Source of the DNA: Halosimplex carlsbadense 2-9-1 | GTDB lineage: Archaea; Halobacteriota; Halobacteria; Halobacteriales; Haloarculaceae | Assembly: GCF_000337455.1 (NCBI RefSeq) | Contig: NZ_AOIU01000024.1 | Span: 1-50,985, forward strand | Reading direction: 5' to 3' | Length of the DNA stretch: 50,985 nt | Shown here: positions 24,309 to 33,169 of the stretch, piece by piece | How the letters are laid out: every line of letters begins with the position of its first letter | Position numbering within the stretch: the stretch's first letter is position 1 | Made by a program: the position numbers and the translations under genes | Notes under the pieces: generated by a model | Seen by the model: the letters and a program-made list of their open reading frames with translations, nothing else | Databases searched by the model: none | Told to the model about the DNA's origin: nothing

Positions 24309-26246
24309 ATGACATCGGTCCCCCGCCGAGCGGCGTTTCGGTACGGTTTCTACCTCTTCTCGTACTGGCTGGTACTGGTTGCCGTCTGCGCCGCGTCAGT
24401 CGCCGGTGGCGTCTGGGCGCTCACCGAGGGGAACGTCGGTGCGGCCGACGTGACCGCGGATGGGGCACAGGCGGCGGCGGGTGGCTTCGCCGTCGTCCTC
24501 GGGGTCTTCGTCTACGGCGCCGGCCAGACGGGGATCGCGTACAAGCTCGTCGCCGACGGCACGCGGGCGGGCGTCGTCGGCGCCGTCGGGCCGTCCGACG
24601 GCGGGGAGAGCGACGCGAGCGAGGAGACCGACGCGAGCGAGGAGACCGACGCGGACGCGGAGCGGGAGTCCGGATCCGGCGGGTGCGCGAGTACAGCGGG
24701 TCCGGCCCACGGGTCCGACGACCCGCTGGGCGGCGACGCGGGCGCCGACGAGCGACCGGAGCCCGAACCCCGGGAGCGGGGAACCGCCACAGCCCGGACC
24801 GGTCCGGCGGCGACCGACGGTCGGGACGACGAGCCCGCCGAACCGGCGGACGGACCCGCCGCGTCGTCCCAAGAGCCGGATCGGGAGGCGACGCGGGCAC
24901 CCGGTGTCGACCCCCAGAGAGCCGACCGCGAGGAACGACCGTCCCATTCGGGTCCCGGCGGTTCGGCCGCGTCCGAGGGGGGCGACCGGCCGGCCGTCGA
25001 TGCGGACGAGCCGACGACGGCGACCGACGAGAGTCCCGAGGCGGCGACCCCCGCCGACGAGTCGGACGAGACGACGGCAGACGAGTGGGTATCGCCCGGC
25101 GGCGCGAGCGACGAAGCGACCGGGGCGGACCATGCGGAGGGAGGCGAGTCCGACCCGCTCGCCGGGGACGGCGAACCCGACAGCGGAGCCCCGACCGACG
25201 GGAACGCCGGCGACGAGACGGAGGGCACCCCGGCGGCGACGGACGACGCCGGGTACCGGGCCGACGACGAATCGGGGGCCGACGACCCACCGGAACCGGA
25301 CTCGGAGTCCGACACCACCGAGACGAGCGCGGCAGTCGACGACGCCGAAGGCCCGCGGGAGTCGCCGGAGGACGTGGCCAACCAGAGCGGTATCGCCGAG
25401 GAACTCGGGTTCGGGCAGGCGGGCGGTCCGGCCCGGGGGCCGGGAGACGATGCCGGCGCGGCCGAGGGTTCGGACGCGGACGCATCGGGCGACGACGGGA
25501 CTGACCGGGAGGACGGCGCCGGAGCGAGTTCGGGCGGTGGTCCGGCTTCCGGCGACGACTCCACGCGGGGTTCCGGACCGGGCGCCGTGTCGGACGGACC
25601 GGCGGACGACCCGCTGGCGCCGGAGACGAACGGGGACGACCCGCTCGCAACCGACGCCGACGGGGACCCGTTCGCGCCCGGTGACGAGGACGAGCGGTCG
25701 GACCCGACGACGGTGGCCGAGGAGAACGACGCGCGGTCGGCGGCGTCGGGCGAGGCGGCAGCTCCAGCGGACGGTGCGGCTGTGCCGTCCGACGACGGCG
25801 AGGACGGCGGCGATACCGAGGGCGGAACGCCCGCCGCAGTCCCGGACAGCGCGGCCGAGGAGCCCGAACCGTTCCCGACCGACGAGGCGGGCGAATCCGA
25901 CGGTCCGTTCGCTCCGGACGACTCCGGCGACCCGCTGGCTCCCGGCGGGAGCGACGACCCGCTGGCGCCCGCGGATCCCGATCCGGCCGAAAATCGAGAC
26001 ACGCCCACTGACGAGTCGGACGACCCGCTGGCCCAGGGCCCGGCGGACGGCGGGACCGACTCGAACGCGGTCGGTGCGGGCGAGGCCCCGTCCGAGAGCG
26101 AGGAGGGTGACGACGCCGGCCCCCCGGGAGCGGGCGTCGTCGAGGAGTCCGGCGATGGGGACACGTCCGACGCCGACGACGGCGACGAGTCCGAGGCGGA
26201 CGGTGGCGACTGGACGACGGGTCCGGGCCACCTCGGCGAGGAGTGA
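24309..26246 (+). CDS. Acidic low-complexity protein with two membrane helices and DPLAP repeats
   Basis: A 645-residue protein. Residues 1-80 hold two hydrophobic segments (FYLFSYWLVLVAVCAASVAGG and the GGFAVVLGVFVYGAGQTG stretch) resembling the haloarchaeal DUF7139-like N-terminus. The remainder is extremely acidic, rich in Asp, Glu, Gly, Ser, Pro and Thr and almost free of hydrophobic residues. A short motif recurs: DDPL, DPLAP or DPFAP appears about ten times, for example near residues 139, 281, 436, 444, 455 and in the last third. Long open frames on both other strands over this gene are shadows of the biased composition. It sits between the isoprenoid kinases and ribonuclease J, a position seen in other haloarchaea. 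Function unknown. Confidence 0.75.
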   Translation: MTSVPRRAAFRYGFYLFSYWLVLVAVCAASVAGGVWALTEGNVGAADVTADGAQAAAGGFAVVLGVFVYGAGQTGIAYKLVADGTRAGVVGAVGPSDGGESDASEETDASEETDADAERESGSGGCASTAGPAHGSDDPLGGDAGADERPEPEPRERGTATARTGPAATDGRDDEPAEPADGPAASSQEPDREATRAPGVDPQRADREERPSHSGPGGSAASEGGDRPAVDADEPTTATDESPEAATPADESDETTADEWVSPGGASDEATGADHAEGGESDPLAGDGEPDSGAPTDGNAGDETEGTPAATDDAGYRADDESGADDPPEPDSESDTTETSAAVDDAEGPRESPEDVANQSGIAEELGFGQAGGPARGPGDDAGAAEGSDADASGDDGTDREDGAGASSGGGPASGDDSTRGSGPGAVSDGPADDPLAPETNGDDPLATDADGDPFAPGDEDERSDPTTVAEENDARSAASGEAAAPADGAAVPSDDGEDGGDTEGGTPAAVPDSAAEEPEPFPTDEAGESDGPFAPDDSGDPLAPGGSDDPLAPADPDPAENRDTPTDESDDPLAQGPADGGTDSNAVGAGEAPSESEEGDDAGPPGAGVVEESGDGDTSDADDGDESEADGGDWTTGPGHLGEE

Positions 26247-26270
26247 CAGCTCGCGGAGACGAGTCGCACG

Positions 26271-26280
26271 CTTTTTAAAA
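26271..26280 (+). promoter_or_regulatory. TATA box far upstream of ribonuclease J
   Basis: ctttttaaaa is a strong AT element about 250 bases before the ATG at 26527. If used, the mRNA has a leader of roughly 220 bases. A small stem (ccac...gtgg, 26281-26297) directly follows the element. Confidence 0.45.
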
Positions 26281-26526
26281 CCACGCCGTATATGTGGAGG
26301 TAACCGAGCATACGGCCGCCCGGGTACGGAGTGGGCGGCCGGCTGACGCATCGGGCGCCGATGCGGACTGCGCTCCGGCCGTGCCGGTGACGCGAGAGCC
26401 GTCGGACGACTTCGAGGGCTCGCGGGTCGGTCGACCGGGACGGTTCGGAGCGGGGCAGTCACGCCAGCGTCCACTGTTCGCCGGTCGCACCGCCGTCGCG
26501 GGCGAGCCTTCCTCGGAGTGCAAACC

Positions 26527-27873
26527 ATGGAAATCGAAATCGCAACTATCGGCGGCTACGAGGAAGTCGGCCGCCAGATGACGGCAGTTCGCGCAGGCGA
26601 CGACGTCGTGGTGTTCGACATGGGCCTCAACCTCTCGAAGGTCCTCATCCACGACAACGTCGAGACCGAACGGATGCACAGCCTCGACCTGATCGACATG
26701 GGCGCGATCCCCGACGACCGCGTCATGTCCGACCTGGAGGGCGACGTGAAGGCCATCGTGCCGACACACGGCCACCTCGACCACATCGGCGCCATCTCCA
26801 AGCTGGCCCACCGCTACGACGCGCCCATCGTCGCGACGCCCTTTACGATCGAGCTCGTCAAACAGCAGATCAAGAGCGAGGAGAAGTTCGGCGTCCAGAA
26901 CGATCTGAAGAAGATGGAGGCCGGCGAGACGATGTCGATCGGGGACAAGAACGAACTCGAGTTCGTCAACGTCACCCACTCCATCATCGACGCCATCAAC
27001 CCGGTCCTGCACACGCCCGAGGGCGCCATCGTCTACGGGCTGGACAAGCGCATGGACCACACGCCCGTGATCGGCGACCCGATCGACATGGAGCGGTTCC
27101 GCGAGATCGGCCGCGAGGGCGAGGGCGTCCTCTGTTACATCGAGGACTGCACCAACGCGGGCAAGAAGGGCCGCACGCCCTCGGAGTCGGTCGCCCGTCG
27201 CCACCTCAAGGACGTGATGTACTCCCTGGAGGACTACGACGGCGGCATCGTCGCGACGACGTTCAGTTCCCACATCGCGCGTGTCACCTCGCTCGTCGAG
27301 TTCGCCGAGGACATCGGCCGCCAGCCCGTCCTGCTCGGTCGTTCGATGGAGAAGTACTCGGGCACCGCGGAGCGACTCGACTTCGTCGACTTCCCGGACG
27401 ATCTGGGGATGTACGGCCACCGCAAGTCCGTCGACCGCACGTTCAAGCGGATCATGAACGAGGGCAAGGAGAACTTCCTGCCTATCGTGACCGGTCACCA
27501 GGGCGAGCCCCGCGCCATGCTCACCCGCATGGGCCGCGGCGAGACGCCCTACGAGATCGACGACGGCGACAAGGTCATCTTCTCGGCGCGGGTCATCCCG
27601 GAGCCGACCAACGAGGGCCAGCGCTACCAGAGCGAGAAGCTGCTGGGCATGCAGGGCGCGCGCATCTACGACGACATCCACGTCTCGGGCCACCTGAACA
27701 AGGAGGGCCACTACGAGATGCTCGACGCGCTCCAGCCCCAGAACATCATCCCGGCCCACCAGGACCTCTCGGGCTTCTCGGACTACGTCAACCTCTGTGA
27801 GAGCGAGGGCTACAAGATGGGACGTGACCTGCACGTCACGCGCAACGGCAACCTGATCCAGCTGGTCGAGTAG
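26527..27873 (+). CDS. rnj: Archaeal ribonuclease J (beta-CASP metallo-beta-lactamase RNase)
   Basis: A 448-residue zinc-dependent 5'-3' exoribonuclease involved in mRNA decay. The metallo-beta-lactamase motif THGHLDHIG is at residues 80-88; the beta-CASP part holds [26 protein letters not shown] and the C-terminal [11 protein letters not shown] plus IIPAHQD metal sites. Length and spacing match archaeal aRNase J. A GTG nine bases upstream (26518) gives a three-residue longer product, but ATG 26527 starts the conserved [10 protein letters not shown] strand. It is followed immediately by the polyprenyl synthase gene. Confidence 0.94.
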   Translation: MEIEIATIGGYEEVGRQMTAVRAGDDVVVFDMGLNLSKVLIHDNVETERMHSLDLIDMGAIPDDRVMSDLEGDVKAIVPTHGHLDHIGAISKLAHRYDAPIVATPFTIELVKQQIKSEEKFGVQNDLKKMEAGETMSIGDKNELEFVNVTHSIIDAINPVLHTPEGAIVYGLDKRMDHTPVIGDPIDMERFREIGREGEGVLCYIEDCTNAGKKGRTPSESVARRHLKDVMYSLEDYDGGIVATTFSSHIARVTSLVEFAEDIGRQPVLLGRSMEKYSGTAERLDFVDFPDDLGMYGHRKSVDRTFKRIMNEGKENFLPIVTGHQGEPRAMLTRMGRGETPYEIDDGDKVIFSARVIPEPTNEGQRYQSEKLLGMQGARIYDDIHVSGHLNKEGHYEMLDALQPQNIIPAHQDLSGFSDYVNLCESEGYKMGRDLHVTRNGNLIQLVE

Positions 27874-27874
27874 C

Positions 27875-28921
27875 ATGAGCCGACAGTCCCAGGCGGCCGT
27901 CGAGCGGGCGATCGTCGCGCGCCGCGAGCGCGTCAACCAGGCGGTCCCCGAGGAGTTGCCGGTCGACGAGCCCGAGCGGCTCTACGAGGCGGCGCGCTAC
28001 CTGCTCGACGCCGGCGGGAAGCGGCTCCGTCCGACCGTCGTCCTGCTGGTCGCGGAGTCGCTGGCCGACGTGGACGCCGACCCCGAGACCGCCGACTACC
28101 GGTCGTTCCCGGCCGACAGCGGGACGGTCGACGTGCTCAAGGCCGCGGTCAGCGTCGAGGTCATCCAGTCCTTTACCCTCATCCACGACGACATCATGGA
28201 CGACGACGACCTGCGGCGCGGCGTCCCCTCGGTCCACCGCGAATACGACCTCTCGACGGCGATCCTCGCCGGGGACACCCTCTACTCCAAGGCCTTCCAG
28301 TACCTCGTCGAGACGGGCGCCGCACCCGAGCGCACCAACGCGGCGCTCATGGAACTGGCGACGACTTGCACCCAGATCTGCGAGGGGCAGTCGCTGGACA
28401 TCGACTTCGAGTCCCGCGACGCCGTCGCCACCGACGAGTACCTCGAGATGGTCGAACTCAAGACCGCGGTGCTGTACGCGGCCAGCGCGGCCATCCCGGC
28501 CATGCTCGTCGGCGCCGACGACGAGGCCGTCGACTCGCTGCACGGCTACGGCCTCGACGTGGGCCGGGCGTTCCAGATCCAGGACGACCTGCTCGATCTC
28601 ACCACGCCCAGCGAGAAGCTGGGCAAACAGCGCGGGTCGGACCTCGTCGAGGGCAAGCAGACGCTGATCACCCTCCACGCCCGCGAGCAGGGCGTCGACG
28701 TGGACGACCTGGTCGAGACTGACTCCGTCGAGGCCGTCGACGAGGCCGAGATCGAGGCCGCCGTCGACCGCCTGCGCGAGGCGGGTTCGATCGAGTACGC
28801 CCGCGAGACCGCCCGGGACCTCATCGCGAGCGGCAAGGACAACCTCCGAGTCCTCCCCGACAACGAGGCCCGCGCTCGACTGGAAGACATCGCCGACTAC
28901 CTCATCGAGCGCGAGTACTGA
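27875..28921 (+). CDS. idsA: Short-chain polyprenyl (geranylgeranyl) diphosphate synthase
   Basis: A 348-residue trans-prenyltransferase supplying C20 chains for ether lipids. The first Asp-rich motif DDIMDDDD begins at residue 105, the second is QIQDDLLDL near 230. Phe100 is five residues before the first Asp-rich motif, the position that sets chain length and is Phe in archaeal C20 synthases. GGKRLRP contacts diphosphate. The ATG is one base past the rnj TAG. A C20 (or C25) product is inferred. Confidence 0.93.
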   Translation: MSRQSQAAVERAIVARRERVNQAVPEELPVDEPERLYEAARYLLDAGGKRLRPTVVLLVAESLADVDADPETADYRSFPADSGTVDVLKAAVSVEVIQSFTLIHDDIMDDDDLRRGVPSVHREYDLSTAILAGDTLYSKAFQYLVETGAAPERTNAALMELATTCTQICEGQSLDIDFESRDAVATDEYLEMVELKTAVLYAASAAIPAMLVGADDEAVDSLHGYGLDVGRAFQIQDDLLDLTTPSEKLGKQRGSDLVEGKQTLITLHAREQGVDVDDLVETDSVEAVDEAEIEAAVDRLREAGSIEYARETARDLIASGKDNLRVLPDNEARARLEDIADYLIEREY

Positions 28922-28942
28922 CTCGCGGTCGAACCCAACGCG

Positions 28943-28951
28943 GTTTTTACG
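28943..28951 (+). promoter_or_regulatory. TATA-like element for glutamyl-tRNA synthetase
   Basis: gtttttacg lies 23-31 bases before the ATG at 28974. Confidence 0.5.
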
Positions 28952-28973
28952 CGGGGACAAGAAGTCCCTTCCA

Positions 28974-30719
28974 ATGGACGAAGACGTACGCGAGCAGGCC
29001 GAAGAGGCCGCCGAGGTCGACGCGCTGTTCAACGCGCTGAAACACGACAGCGACGCGCAGGTCGGGGCCATCATGGGCCCGCTGATGGGCCAGAATCCCG
29101 AGTTCCGCGAGTACGGCGACGAGATGGCCGGTGTGGTGGCACCGGTCGTCCAGCGGGTCAACGGGATGGACGCCGCCGGGAAGCGCGAGCGGCTCGAAGC
29201 ACTCGCGCCCGAGCGCGTCGAGGAACTGGAGGCCGAAGACGAGGAAGACGACCAGGTCCTCCCGGACCTGCCGAACGTCTCCGAGTACGACGAGGTGCGG
29301 ATGCGGCTGGCCCCGAACCCGAACGGCCCGTGGCACCTCGGCAGCGCCCGGATGCCCGCGGTCATCGGGACGTACAAGGAGATGTACGACGGCTGGATGC
29401 TGTGTCGGTTCGACGACACCGACCCCGAGACGAAACGACCGGATCTGGACGCCTACGACGAGATCGTCGAGGCCGTCGACTACCTCGGCTTCGAGCCCGA
29501 CGAAGTGATCAAGGCCAGCGACCGGGTCGATATCTACTACGACCACGCCCGCGAGCTGATCGACCTCGGCGGGGCCTACACCTGTTCGTGTCCGGGCGAA
29601 GAGTTCTCGGAGCTGAAGAACTCGGCCGAGCCCTGTCCCCATCGCGACAAGGACACGGAGACGGTCCACGAGGAGTTCGACGCGATGGTCGACGGGGAGT
29701 ACGACAGCGGCGAGATGGTCCTGCGGGTCAAGACCGACATCGAGCACAAGAACCCCGCCCTGCGTGACTTCGTGGCCTTCCGGATGATCGACACGCCGCA
29801 CCCGCGCGAGGCGGCCGCCGACTACCGCTGCTGGCCGATGCTCGATTTCCAGAGCGGGATCGACGACCATCTCACGGGGATCACACACATCATCCGCGGG
29901 ATCGACCTGCAGGACTCGGCCAAGCGGCAGGCGTTCGTCTACGACTACTTCGGCTGGGAGTACCCCGAAGTCGTCCACTGGGGGCACGTCCAGATCGACG
30001 CCTACGACGTGCCGATGAGCACCTCCACTATCATCGAGCAGATCGAGGCCGGCGAACTGACGGGCTGGGACGACCCGCGAGCGCCGACCATCGCGAGCCT
30101 CCGACGGCGGGGGATCCGCGGCGAGGCCATCGTCGACGCGATGGTCGAACTCGGGACCTCCTCGTCGAACGTCGACCTCGCGATGTCGTCGATCTACGCG
30201 ACCAACCGCGACCTGATCGACGAGGAAACCGACCGTGCGTTCTTCGTCCGCTCGGAGGGCCCGGGCACCGACGGCAGCGTCGAGCTGCCGGTCTCGGGCG
30301 GCCCCGAGGAGGGCGAGCCGCTCGTCCACCCCAACCACGAGGACCGCGGCCGGCGGTCGATCCCGGTCGAGGACGGCGTGGTCGTCGAGACGGCCGATCT
30401 CCCCGCGGCGGGCGAGCGGGTGTGGCTCAAGGGCTACGGCTGCGTCCGCTACGAGGACGACGAACTGGTCGCGACGGGCGACGATCTGGACGTAGTCCGC
30501 GAGGGCGACGTGGACGTGATCCACTGGGTGCCGGCCGAGGGACCGCGCCTGCGCCTGCGGACGATGGACGGCGACGTGACCGGCGTCGCCGAGCCGGGCG
30601 TCCGCGACTACGAGGTCGACGACCTGGTCCAGTTCGAACGGGTCGGCTTCGCCCGGCTCGACAGCGTGCCGTCCCGCGGCACGGACGACCCCGCCGTCGC
30701 GTACTACACCCATCCCTGA
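28974..30719 (+). CDS. gltX: Glutamate-tRNA ligase, archaeal type
   Basis: A 581-residue class I synthetase of the archaeal/eukaryotic GluRS group, charging tRNA-Glu and in archaea usually also tRNA-Gln for later amidation. The N-terminal helical extension is about 100 residues and acidic. The HIGH signature is HLGS at 121-124 (APNPNGPWHLGSARM); the KMSKS equivalent is VPMSTSTI at about residue 346. A CSCPGEEF..CPH zinc-like site lies around 202-222. The C-terminal beta-barrel anticodon domain is intact. It is last in the isoprenoid/RNA group. Confidence 0.95.
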   Translation: MDEDVREQAEEAAEVDALFNALKHDSDAQVGAIMGPLMGQNPEFREYGDEMAGVVAPVVQRVNGMDAAGKRERLEALAPERVEELEAEDEEDDQVLPDLPNVSEYDEVRMRLAPNPNGPWHLGSARMPAVIGTYKEMYDGWMLCRFDDTDPETKRPDLDAYDEIVEAVDYLGFEPDEVIKASDRVDIYYDHARELIDLGGAYTCSCPGEEFSELKNSAEPCPHRDKDTETVHEEFDAMVDGEYDSGEMVLRVKTDIEHKNPALRDFVAFRMIDTPHPREAAADYRCWPMLDFQSGIDDHLTGITHIIRGIDLQDSAKRQAFVYDYFGWEYPEVVHWGHVQIDAYDVPMSTSTIIEQIEAGELTGWDDPRAPTIASLRRRGIRGEAIVDAMVELGTSSSNVDLAMSSIYATNRDLIDEETDRAFFVRSEGPGTDGSVELPVSGGPEEGEPLVHPNHEDRGRRSIPVEDGVVVETADLPAAGERVWLKGYGCVRYEDDELVATGDDLDVVREGDVDVIHWVPAEGPRLRLRTMDGDVTGVAEPGVRDYEVDDLVQFERVGFARLDSVPSRGTDDPAVAYYTHP

Positions 30720-30913
30720 CCGCTCGCGGGTCTCCGTGTCACCGGAAGTGTCCTCGAACATCTCCGCCGACCGGCTTTGGAAACCGGACCGCTTGTCGCC
30801 GACCGCGTCAGTCGGTTCGACAGACACGAACGGATTCAGAAACGATAACGTTGCATGATGTGTCATGCTCATTGGCTTTCGGGCGGGCCGTGTAACACGG
30901 AAGCGTTGTCTAT

Positions 30914-31567
30914 ATGAGCGTTATCGCCGAGATTAGCATTCCCTCGACGGAGTTCGAGCTGGGACGTATCATGGACGTATCTGATTCGGGGACGGTCGAG
31001 CTGGAGTCGCTGGTCCCGACCGGGGAACGAGCCGTCCCTTTCTTCTGGGTCTACGGTGCGGACTTCGAGGCGTTCGAGGAGACGGTCTTCGAGGCGTCGT
31101 CGGTCGAGGACCTCGTCGAGATCGACACCTACGACGACCGGGTGCTCTACACCTTCGAGTGGTCGGTCGAGAACGACGCCGTCTTTCGGACCATCCGCTC
31201 GGTCAACGCGTACATCCTCAACGCGACCGGGACCGGCGACTCCTGGCGCTTCGAGCTGCGCTTTCCGTCTCACGACGCGATGTCGACCTTCCAGGAGCGC
31301 TGTCGCGAGAGCGACATCGGCTTCGAGGTCATCCGCGTCTACAACCCGAGCAAGCCCGACCTCGGTCCGTGGTTCGGGTTGACCGAACGCCAGCGCGAGG
31401 CGATCGTCCTCGCCGTCGAGGAGGGGTATTACGACATCCCTCGCGACTGCACGACGGTCGAGCTGGCCGAGCAACTCGGCATCTCCGACCAGGCGGTCAC
31501 CGAACGGCTCCGGCGAGCGATCGTCAGGCTCGTCACCAACACCATCCTCACCTCTCACGAGACCTGA
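30914..31567 (+). CDS. Bacterio-opsin activator-like HTH regulator
   Basis: A 217-residue transcription factor of the Bat/HTH_10 group. Residues 1-150 form an alpha-beta sensor-like domain starting SVIAEISIPSTEFELGRIMD. The C-terminal HTH_10 (about 157-215) reads LTERQREAIVLAVEEGYYD, then VELAEQLGISDQAVTERLRRA. There is no PAS or GAF domain, so this is a short member. A monocistronic gene, between gltX and the zinc ferredoxin. Targets are unknown. Neighbouring redox genes are candidates, but this is only positional. Confidence 0.85.
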   Translation: MSVIAEISIPSTEFELGRIMDVSDSGTVELESLVPTGERAVPFFWVYGADFEAFEETVFEASSVEDLVEIDTYDDRVLYTFEWSVENDAVFRTIRSVNAYILNATGTGDSWRFELRFPSHDAMSTFQERCRESDIGFEVIRVYNPSKPDLGPWFGLTERQREAIVLAVEEGYYDIPRDCTTVELAEQLGISDQAVTERLRRAIVRLVTNTILTSHET

Positions 31568-31685
31568 CGGCGGCACCGTCGGGTGCGACCAGCCGGGAGG
31601 CCGGGTGGCGAAGCCCGAAACCGAGGGGCCGTTCGGCGCCGCTCGCATCCGAACCGGCCGTCGTCGTGCGGTTCGACGGGAGCAA

Positions 31686-31694
31686 GGTTTACGG
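31686..31694 (+). promoter_or_regulatory. TATA-like element for the zinc ferredoxin
   Basis: ggtttacgg lies 28-36 bases before the ATG at 31722. Confidence 0.45.
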
Positions 31695-31715
31695 TGGCCC
31701 GGCCGGTGACTCTAG

Positions 31716-32051
<336 letters not shown>

Positions 32052-32222
32052 GACGACTCGGCTCGGTGGCCGACCGCCGTCACGTCCCGTCTTTTGACTG
32101 GTCGCTTTCCGAGTAGTTCCCACCTCTGCGCCTATTCCTTGGGTACGGGCATCGAGCAGTCAATTCTCGGCGAACGAATCTCGATACCGGGACGTGTCCC
32201 GAATCAGTGGTTTCGATGGACG

Positions 32223-32233
32223 AAAAACTTACC
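32223..32233 (+). promoter_or_regulatory. AT-rich promoter candidate of the etf/fix cluster
   Basis: aaaaacttacc is 38-48 bases before the ATG at 32271, implying a leader of about 15-20 bases. The 219-base gap after the ferredoxin holds no other open frame that I trust. Confidence 0.35.
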
Positions 32234-32270
32234 CATTGTCCACTCGGCTACCAAACTGTGTGATACCAAT

Positions 32271-33167
32271 ATGCATAGCGTCGTACTGACGAAAGGCGTC
32301 CCGGACTTCAGGGAGGGCCAGGTCTCGTTCGACGAGGACGGCCACCTGGAGCGGGGGAAGACGCCGACGGTGATGAACCCGAACGACAGACACGCGCTCA
32401 GGGCGGCGCTGCAGACGAAGGTCCGCAACGGGGGGACCGTCTCGCTGATGAGCATGGGGCCGCCCGGCTACATGGAGGTCCTGCAGGAGGGAATGGGAGA
32501 CGTGTACGCCGACGACCTGTACCTGCTCTCGGACCGGGAGATGGGCGCCGCCGACACTTGGGCGACGGCGATGACCGCCGCCACCGGCATCCAGAAGCTC
32601 GACGACCCACCGGATCTCGTGTTCGCGGGCTTCAAGACCGCCGACGGGGAGACGGGCCACACCGGCCCCCAGACGGAGTGGTGTCTCGATATGCCGCTCG
32701 TGACACACGTCATCTCGCTCGACATCGACGAGGAAGCGGGGACTCTCCGCGCCAAGCGCCTCGTCGAGGGCGACGTGGAAGAGATCGAGACCGTCGAGGC
32801 GCCGCTGCCGGCGTTCGTCGTCGCCGACCCCGAGTTCGAGCCCACCTACCGCCGGGCCGACCACCGGCTGAAACACAAGGACCTGCGTGAGACGACCGGC
32901 GAGCGGGCCGACGAGTTCGGCGAGTACCTCGACGACGACTCAGATCTGGACCCGACCGACTGGGACCGGTTCACGATGTGGGACCACGCGGCGCTGAACC
33001 TCGACCCCGACTACATCGGGCTCGACGGCTCGCCCACCATCGTCGCCGGCGTCGACCCCATCCCCAAGGCCCCCTCAGAACGGGAGGCGACGGTGGTCGA
33101 CCCCGACGACGACGCGGCCATGGAGCGCGTCGTCGACGAACTCGCGCCGTACGCCGGAGGTGACTGA
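32271..33167 (+). CDS. etfB: Electron transfer flavoprotein beta subunit (FixA-like)
   Basis: A 298-residue ETF beta chain, binding AMP or a second FAD. HSVVLTKGVPDFREGQVSFD opens the Rossmann-like fold; the loop SLMSMGPPGYMEVLQEG and LVFAGFKTADGETGHTGPQTEW form the nucleotide-binding core. The C-terminal arm ends PYAGGD. The longer frame upstream lacks ETF features, so the ATG at 32271 is chosen. The stop is two bases before the alpha gene. Partnership with a FixC/FixX protein groups it with Fix-type ETFs, which can bifurcate electrons; sequence alone does not prove that. Confidence 0.92.
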   Translation: MHSVVLTKGVPDFREGQVSFDEDGHLERGKTPTVMNPNDRHALRAALQTKVRNGGTVSLMSMGPPGYMEVLQEGMGDVYADDLYLLSDREMGAADTWATAMTAATGIQKLDDPPDLVFAGFKTADGETGHTGPQTEWCLDMPLVTHVISLDIDEEAGTLRAKRLVEGDVEEIETVEAPLPAFVVADPEFEPTYRRADHRLKHKDLRETTGERADEFGEYLDDDSDLDPTDWDRFTMWDHAALNLDPDYIGLDGSPTIVAGVDPIPKAPSEREATVVDPDDDAAMERVVDELAPYAGGD

Positions 33168-33169
33168 CA

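Noticed and set aside
24396..26528. Long minus-strand frames of about 600-700 residues over the acidic repeat gene
   Set aside because: Both are mirror images of the Asp/Ser/Gly codon bias; they lack hydrophobic periodicity, domains or promoters.
28947..30872. 641-residue minus-strand frame over gltX
   Set aside because: Antisense shadow; gltX has clear class I synthetase motifs.
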